Origin: SVQP01 sp045606685
GTDB lineage: Bacteria; Bacillota; Clostridia; Oscillospirales; CAG-272
Reading direction: 5' to 3'
Assembly (NCBI GenBank): GCA_045606685.1
Contig: JAZUSJ010000129.1
Coordinates: forward strand, 1-8,724
Length of the DNA: 8,724 nt
Of the stretch, positions 4,249 through 8,724 are shown piece by piece. The position numbers and the translations under genes are program-made. Below the pieces are notes generated by a model. The model searched no databases, had not been told where the DNA came from, and saw only the letters and a program-made list of their open reading frames with translations. The stretch's first letter is position 1. Every line of letters starts with the position of its first letter.

Positions 4249-5577
4249 ATGCCCGAATTGAAATTAAAATCCATACTGCAAAAGAACGGTGTTGTCGGCG
4301 CAGGCGGTGCGGGATTTCCCACTTATGCCAAGCTGACCGAGGGTGCTGACCTGCTGGTCATCAACTGCATCGAATGCGAGCCCCTGATGTACACCGACTA
4401 TGAGCTGGTACGCGAAAAGCTGCCCGAGGTCGTACAGGGCGCACAGCTGGTCATGCAGCACACCAATATCAACCGTGCGGTGCTGGCCATCAAGGAATAC
4501 CGTGCCATGACTCTGGGACTTGCCGACAACCAGGAGCTTGCTCCCGGCATTTGCGTCAAGACTGTCCCCAATATTTACCCCATGGGTGACGAGATCAACC
4601 TGATCTATCAGGTCACCGGCAGACTGATCAAGCCCGGCAACCTGCCCATCACTCAGGGCGTCATCGTATACAACTGTGAAACAGTTTTCAATATCCGTAA
4701 CGCCGTACACGAAAGCATGCCCGTCATCACCAAATGGCTGACCATCGGCGGCGATATTCCCGAGGCTTACACGGTCAAGGTACCGGTCGGTATGCGCATC
4801 TCGGACGTGCTGAAGGCAACAGGCGTCACGGTTCCCAAGAATTACGTCATGTTCGACGGCGGCCCTTCCATGGGTATCATCAAAAACCCTGCCTCGGATG
4901 TTGTGGTCAAGACCACAAAAGCATTGATCATCGTTCCCGATAACATCCCTGCCGTGGTGCAAAAGCAGCGTACTCTGGAGCAAAATCTGCGTGTAGCAGC
5001 CTCCACCTGCTGCTCCTGCACGCGTTGTACAGATCTTTGTCCCAGACACCTGCTGGGCTATCCGCTTGAGCCGCACAGACTCATCCGCGCAGGCCTGTAT
5101 CCTGCACAAGAGGATCCTGAGCTGATCCGCACGGCAAGCCTGTGCTGCAGCTGCGATATCTGCGGAACCTTCTCCTGCTGTCAGGGCATCTCGCCCATGA
5201 TGGTGATCAAGGAGTACAAAAAGATCCTTGCCGAGAAGGGTATGAAATACGTAGCCGCTCCCGGGCAGGAATTCATCCCCGAGGACAACCGCGACAGCTG
5301 CATGCTGGTTTCTCAGAAATGGAAAGAGGTACTGGGCGTTGCCAAGTTTGATAAGCATCCCACCTATGTTCCCCATGATCTGACAGCCGATAAGGTCGAG
5401 ATCCGCATGAAGCAGCACATCGGTGCGCCCTCCGTTCCCTGCGTCGCAGTCGGCGACAAGGTCACGGTCGGTCAGATGATCGCTACCGCAGGCCCGGGAC
5501 TTTCGGTCCCCCAGTACGCATCGATCACAGGCTCGGTTACTTTCGTGGACGAAGCCAGGATCATCATCGAAGCATGA
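4249..5577 (+). CDS. PduS/RnfC-like flavo-iron-sulfur electron-transfer protein
   Basis: This 442-residue protein is related to PduS and to the RnfC/NuoF electron-transfer family. The glycine-rich segment GVVGAGGAGFPTYAKL (residues 15-30) is the expected flavin/NADH-binding start. An SLBB-like region (about 165-230) follows, then two four-cysteine iron-sulfur sites: C254-x2-C257-x2-C260-x3-C264-P, and C299-x2-C302-x2-C305-x4-C310, with extra neighbouring cysteines (C255, C300, C311). PduS reduces cobalamin in the B12-dependent pathway. Here the dehydratase is a glycyl radical enzyme, so it more likely moves electrons between NADH and a partner, perhaps the cluster of the PduT-like shell protein encoded next or the activating enzyme. 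The start has AAGGA at 4235-4239. No transmembrane segment is apparent, unlike membrane Rnf complexes taken as a whole. The family is firm; the redox partner is inferred. Confidence 0.92.
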   Translation: MPELKLKSILQKNGVVGAGGAGFPTYAKLTEGADLLVINCIECEPLMYTDYELVREKLPEVVQGAQLVMQHTNINRAVLAIKEYRAMTLGLADNQELAPGICVKTVPNIYPMGDEINLIYQVTGRLIKPGNLPITQGVIVYNCETVFNIRNAVHESMPVITKWLTIGGDIPEAYTVKVPVGMRISDVLKATGVTVPKNYVMFDGGPSMGIIKNPASDVVVKTTKALIIVPDNIPAVVQKQRTLEQNLRVAASTCCSCTRCTDLCPRHLLGYPLEPHRLIRAGLYPAQEDPELIRTASLCCSCDICGTFSCCQGISPMMVIKEYKKILAEKGMKYVAAPGQEFIPEDNRDSCMLVSQKWKEVLGVAKFDKHPTYVPHDLTADKVEIRMKQHIGAPSVPCVAVGDKVTVGQMIATAGPGLSVPQYASITGSVTFVDEARIIIEA

Positions 5578-5600
5578 ATTTTATATAAGTAGGTATAGAT

Positions 5601-6146
5601 ATGTATCAAGCAATCGGAATTATTGAACTCAAAAGCATCGCACAAGGCGTTGAAGCCACCGACGCTGCGCTTAAAAGCGCAGGCGTTCAGCTGATCTCCG
5701 CACGTGCAGCTTGCCCCGGTAAGTTTGAGATCGTTCTCACGGGTGCGATCGCAGACGTCACCGCCGCCATCGAGCATGTCAAGGGAAGATTTGATCAGAA
5801 GCTGATCGACTCCAGCATCATGGGACGCATCGATCCCCCTGTTGTCGCAGCCATGTTCGGCACGCAGGCAGCGCCCAAGTCGGGCAGCCTTGGCGTGATC
5901 GAAACCTTCTCTGCCGCAAGCGCCATCAAGGCAGCCGATATTGCCGTCAAGACCGCCAAGGTCGAGATCTATGAGCTGCGTACCTCCAGAGGTATGGGCG
6001 GTAAGGGCATCGTGCTGATCGTGGGCGACGTAGGCGACGTTACTGCCGCTGTTGAGGCAGGTGCAAGACACGCAAAGGATCAGAGCATGTTTGCCTATTC
6101 CACCGTTATTGCCGCTCCTCATAAGGAGCTTTGGGAACAAATCTAA
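5601..6146 (+). CDS. pduT: BMC-T tandem-domain shell protein, PduT type
   Basis: This 181-residue protein has two BMC domains in tandem (about residues 1-90 and 94-181, each opening with IGIIEL or LGVIET) and forms trimers that look like hexamers in the shell. The first domain has C38 in ACPGKF, the same position and context as the PduT cysteine reported to hold a [4Fe-4S] cluster in the trimer pore, so it may carry electrons across the shell. The second domain has GMGGKG at its pore loop. It lies 23 bases after the PduS-like gene; the pairing matches the Pdu operon and suggests the two proteins work together. The ribosome-binding site is weak (TAAGTAGG, about 5585-5592), in line with a minor shell component. 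The call rests on tandem domains, length and the cysteine. Confidence 0.93.
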   Translation: MYQAIGIIELKSIAQGVEATDAALKSAGVQLISARAACPGKFEIVLTGAIADVTAAIEHVKGRFDQKLIDSSIMGRIDPPVVAAMFGTQAAPKSGSLGVIETFSAASAIKAADIAVKTAKVEIYELRTSRGMGGKGIVLIVGDVGDVTAAVEAGARHAKDQSMFAYSTVIAAPHKELWEQI

Positions 6147-6164
6147 AGAAAGAGACGACGTATT

Positions 6165-8690
6165 ATGGCAGAAATCAAATTTCAGATCGCGAAAAGCGAC
6201 CGTATCGCTCGCCTTGTAGAGCATCTGTACGCCAAGCTCCCCGAAATTGAGCCTTACCGTGCAGAATTGGTAACCGAGAGTTATCAGAAAACCGAAAATC
6301 TCCCCATTATCAAAAGAAGAAGTGCCGCACTGCGTCACATTCTTGAAAACATCCCGATCGTGATCCGTCCCGACGAGCTGATCGTCGGTGCAAACTCGGT
6401 ATCTCCCCGCGGCTGTCAGACATACCCCGAGTATTCGTTTGAGTGGCTGCGCCCCGAGTATGATACGGTCGCAACACGAGAGGCAGACCCCTTCTACATC
6501 TCTCCCGAGACCGTAGCAAGACTGGAAAAGGTACATCCTTACTGGTACGGCAAGACTGTTAGCGACCTGGCTGCCGCCAATATGGATCCCGAATGTCTGG
6601 ACATCTTCCTCAACCACGGTGTCTTCACGGTGGGCAACTACTTCTACAACGGCATCGGGCACGTTTGCGTGGACTATGAAAAGGTCATTACCCTTGGTAT
6701 GGAGGGCGTCATCGGCCAGGCTGAGCAGGAAATGGCAAAGCTTGACATGGGACAAGGCGATTATCTGTCCCGCAAGCACTTCCTTGAGGCTGTCATTGAG
6801 AGCGCGCAGGCTGTCACCGCATACGGCCACAGATACGCAGAGCTTGCTTACAATATGGCAGCAGAGGCCACCGGCACGCGTAAGCAGGAGCTTTTGCGCA
6901 TTGCCGAGGCTTGCTCGCAGGTTCCCGGTAAGCCCGCAAGAAGCTTTTACGAGGCTTGTCAGTCCTTCTGGTTCGTGCAGCAGATCCTGCAGCTGGAATC
7001 CAGCGGACATTCGATCTCTCCCGGTACCTTTGACAGATACATGTATCCTTGGTTCAAGCACGATATCGATCGCGGTATCGAAACGCTTGAATCTGCACAG
7101 GAGCTGTTGGACTGCATCTGGGTAAAGTTCAACGACCTCAACAAGGTGCGTGACGCAGCGTCCGCAGAGGGCTTTGCAGGCTACGGTATGTTCCAGAACC
7201 TGATCGTAGGCGGTCAGGATGAAAACGGATACGACATCACCAATGAGCTGTCCTTTATGTGCATGGAGGCACAGTGCCACGTGCGCCTGCCCCAGCCTTC
7301 GCTTTCTATCCGCGTATGGAACAAATCCCCCCACGATCTGCTGATCAAGGCTGCAGCCGTTACCCGCGAGGGTATGGGCGTGCCTGCCTTCTATAACGAC
7401 GAGGTCATCATCCCCGCTATGATGGATCGCGGTATTTCGCTCAAGGAAGCGCGCCGCTACTGCATCATCGGCTGCGTTGAGCCCTGCGTTCCCCACTACA
7501 CCGACGGCTGGCACGACGCTGCATTCTTCAACATGTGCCGTCCTATGGAAATGGTATTCTCCAACGGTATGGACAAGGGCGAGCAGATCGGCCCCAAGAC
7601 GGGTGACGTATGCAAGATGAGCCGCTTTGAGGACTTCTTCGAGGCTTACAAGACACAGCAGGAATTCTTTGTCAAGATGATGGTACAGGCTGACAACGCA
7701 GTAGACTATGCACACAGCGTTCGTTGCCCCCTGCCCTTCCAGGCGTCCCTGATCGACGACTGTATGGCACGCGGCAAGTCCAACCAGGAGGGCGGCGCAA
7801 GATTCAACTTCACTGGTCCTCAGGGCTTTGGTATCGCCAACAATACCGACGGTCTGCTGGCTGTCAAGACGCTGGTCTTTGATACCAAGCAGGTTTCCAT
7901 GGCTGAATACAAGGAGGCCATTGAGAACAACTTTGGCGAAGGCTTTATCCCCAAGAAGGCCGAGGAGCTGACCGTAGAGGCTGTCAAGCAGCTGGTGCTT
8001 GCAGGCGTCAACGTCACCAATGCACAGATTTCCGAAATTTATCAGAGCTTCATTACCGCTTCCTTTATCCCCGAGGATAAGAAGAAGAGATATAAGCAGA
8101 TCAGAGAAATGATCACCAACCTGCCCAAGTACGGCAACGACCTTGAGGACGTAGACACCTTTGCCCGCGAGGTTGGTGAGACCTATACCGATATTCTGCC
8201 CAACTATACCAACTGCAGAGGCGGTATCTTCCAGGCAGGTCTGTACCCCGTATCCGCAAACGTACCGCTGGGCTACCAGACCGGAGCAACCCCCGACGGC
8301 AGACTTTCCAACACCCCCATTGCGGACGGTGTCGGCCCTGCGTCCGGCAGAGACGTTCTCGGTCCGACCGCGACGGCAAACTCGGTATCCCGCTTGAATC
8401 ACGCAGCAGCCTCCAACGGCACGCTGTTCAATCAGAAGTTCCATCCCTCCGCACTTGCGGGCATGCAGGGACTTGAAAAATTCGTTGCCTACCTGCGTAC
8501 CTACTTTGATCAGAAGGGCATGCACGTGCAGTACAACGTAGTCTCCAAGGACACGCTGCTGGACGCTCAGGCACATCCCGAAAATTACAAGACGCTGGTC
8601 GTCCGCGTGGCGGGCTACAGCGCACTCTTCACCACCCTTTCCCGCTCTCTGCAGGATGACATCATCAACAGAACCGAACAGGGTTGGTAA
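6165..8690 (+). CDS. Glycyl radical diol dehydratase (B12-independent 1,2-propanediol/glycerol dehydratase type)
   Basis: This complete 841-residue glycyl radical enzyme is the signature enzyme of the compartment. The thiyl cysteine C437 and general base E439 lie in GCVEP, and the glycyl radical site is G817 in RVAGYSA near the C-terminus. The residues that bind diol in Clostridium butyricum glycerol dehydratase all have counterparts: H166 (GIGHV), H282-S283 (GHSIS), Y340 (GYGMF) and D451 (GWHDAA). Choline TMA-lyase has threonine where H450 lies, so a choline role is unlikely. The length is close to Roseburia 1,2-propanediol dehydratase, and the most likely reaction is 1,2-propanediol to propionaldehyde. 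It has no added N-terminal targeting extension: the catalytic-domain pattern (VTESY) begins by residue 36. The ribosome-binding site is poor (AAAGAAAGAGA). Its activating enzyme is not in view. Odd points are C441, four residues after the thiyl cysteine, and HY at 444-445. Confidence 0.93.
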   Translation: MAEIKFQIAKSDRIARLVEHLYAKLPEIEPYRAELVTESYQKTENLPIIKRRSAALRHILENIPIVIRPDELIVGANSVSPRGCQTYPEYSFEWLRPEYDTVATREADPFYISPETVARLEKVHPYWYGKTVSDLAAANMDPECLDIFLNHGVFTVGNYFYNGIGHVCVDYEKVITLGMEGVIGQAEQEMAKLDMGQGDYLSRKHFLEAVIESAQAVTAYGHRYAELAYNMAAEATGTRKQELLRIAEACSQVPGKPARSFYEACQSFWFVQQILQLESSGHSISPGTFDRYMYPWFKHDIDRGIETLESAQELLDCIWVKFNDLNKVRDAASAEGFAGYGMFQNLIVGGQDENGYDITNELSFMCMEAQCHVRLPQPSLSIRVWNKSPHDLLIKAAAVTREGMGVPAFYNDEVIIPAMMDRGISLKEARRYCIIGCVEPCVPHYTDGWHDAAFFNMCRPMEMVFSNGMDKGEQIGPKTGDVCKMSRFEDFFEAYKTQQEFFVKMMVQADNAVDYAHSVRCPLPFQASLIDDCMARGKSNQEGGARFNFTGPQGFGIANNTDGLLAVKTLVFDTKQVSMAEYKEAIENNFGEGFIPKKAEELTVEAVKQLVLAGVNVTNAQISEIYQSFITASFIPEDKKKRYKQIREMITNLPKYGNDLEDVDTFAREVGETYTDILPNYTNCRGGIFQAGLYPVSANVPLGYQTGATPDGRLSNTPIADGVGPASGRDVLGPTATANSVSRLNHAAASNGTLFNQKFHPSALAGMQGLEKFVAYLRTYFDQKGMHVQYNVVSKDTLLDAQAHPENYKTLVVRVAGYSALFTTLSRSLQDDIINRTEQGW

Positions 8691-8691
8691 G

Positions 8692-8716
8692 GCAATGCCG
8701 TCTATGACGACATTGC
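8692..8716 (+). other. Hairpin just after the GRE stop codon
   Basis: The arms GCAATGCCGTC (8692-8702) and GACGACATTGC (8706-8716) pair over 11 positions with one C-A mismatch around the loop TAT. The stem begins two bases after the TAA. No T run follows within the eight remaining bases (AGTGATAT), so whether it terminates transcription, attenuates it or protects the 3' end of the mRNA cannot be decided here. No open frame of useful length starts in the last 34 bases. Confidence 0.55.
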
Positions 8717-8724
8717 AGTGATAT

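Noticed and set aside
4264..5418. 384-codon minus-strand open frame within the PduS-like gene
   Set aside because: It is antisense to a gene with intact flavin and iron-sulfur motifs, has no recognisable domain and no ribosome-binding context.
4249..5577. PduS-like protein as evidence for a B12-dependent pathway
   Set aside because: The only dehydratase in the window is a glycyl radical enzyme, and no PduCDE, PduGH or PduO gene is visible, so a cobalamin reductase role is not supported.
5472..8576. Very long open frame (1034 codons) on the minus strand, antisense to the PduS-like, PduT-like and GRE genes
   Set aside because: Its translation is low-complexity in the way antisense frames are, resembles no family I know, and covers three clear genes in full. 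Codon bias on the + strand that avoids TTA, CTA and TCA in the relevant frame explains its length.
6165..8690. GRE as choline TMA-lyase (CutC) or pyruvate formate-lyase
   Set aside because: The loop is GCVEP, not the adjacent double cysteine of PFL. The GHS, GWHD and GIGH residues match diol dehydratase, and the position of the CutC threonine is histidine here.
8695..8720. Start of a downstream activating-enzyme gene at ATG 8695 or 8704
   Set aside because: Both ATGs share a frame that reaches a TGA within nine codons, and no ribosome-binding site precedes them.

Overview
The window is one stretch of a bacterial microcompartment (BMC) operon in which every gene lies on the + strand. It encodes a glycyl-radical-enzyme microcompartment (GRM): shell proteins enclosing an oxygen-sensitive, coenzyme-B12-independent diol dehydratase and the enzymes that process the aldehyde it makes. 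The genes have Shine-Dalgarno sequences, ATG starts, tight spacing, moderately GC-rich codons with frequent AGA arginine, and Pdu-like proteins of clostridial flavour. Together these suggest an anaerobic gut-type Clostridia (Oscillospiraceae/Lachnospiraceae-like). That placement is an inference; the window holds no taxonomic marker.

Layout, left to right: the C-terminal end of a CoA-acylating aldehyde dehydrogenase (PduP type, 2-355); a zinc alcohol dehydrogenase with a targeting peptide and an odd Cys/His/Gly-rich linker (383-1642); four single-domain BMC hexamer genes (1658-2059, 2080-2355, 2390-2668, 2736-3008), two of them near-identical copies flanking a divergent one; a 257-base gap packed with inverted repeats (3009-3265); the phosphotransacylase PduL (3266-3916); the pentamer vertex protein BMC-P (3932-4195); a PduS/RnfC-like flavo-iron-sulfur protein (4249-5577); a PduT-like tandem-domain shell protein with the pore cysteine (5601-6146); and the complete glycyl radical enzyme (6165-8690). 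The last 34 bases hold a hairpin and no gene I can support.

How the parts fit: the GRE has the diol-dehydratase residue set, so it probably turns 1,2-propanediol (commonly from fucose or rhamnose; glycerol is an alternative) into propionaldehyde inside the shell. The aldehyde is then either oxidised to propionyl-CoA by the PduP-like enzyme and passed to phosphate by PduL, or reduced to propanol by the alcohol dehydrogenase, which regenerates NAD+. The PduS-like protein and the PduT-like pore cysteine look like an electron path across the shell. The usual B12-reductase role of PduS makes little sense beside a B12-independent dehydratase. The GRE-activating radical-SAM enzyme, the start of the aldehyde dehydrogenase, any sugar-phosphate aldolase and the regulator are not in the window.

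The locus type is known. The parts that look least described are the CKCGG-repeat linker in the alcohol dehydrogenase, the long pore loop with a cysteine plus the lysine-rich tail of the first BMC-H, the Arg-to-Ala change at the hexamer-edge position in one of the twin BMC-H copies, and the stacked inverted repeats before pduL.
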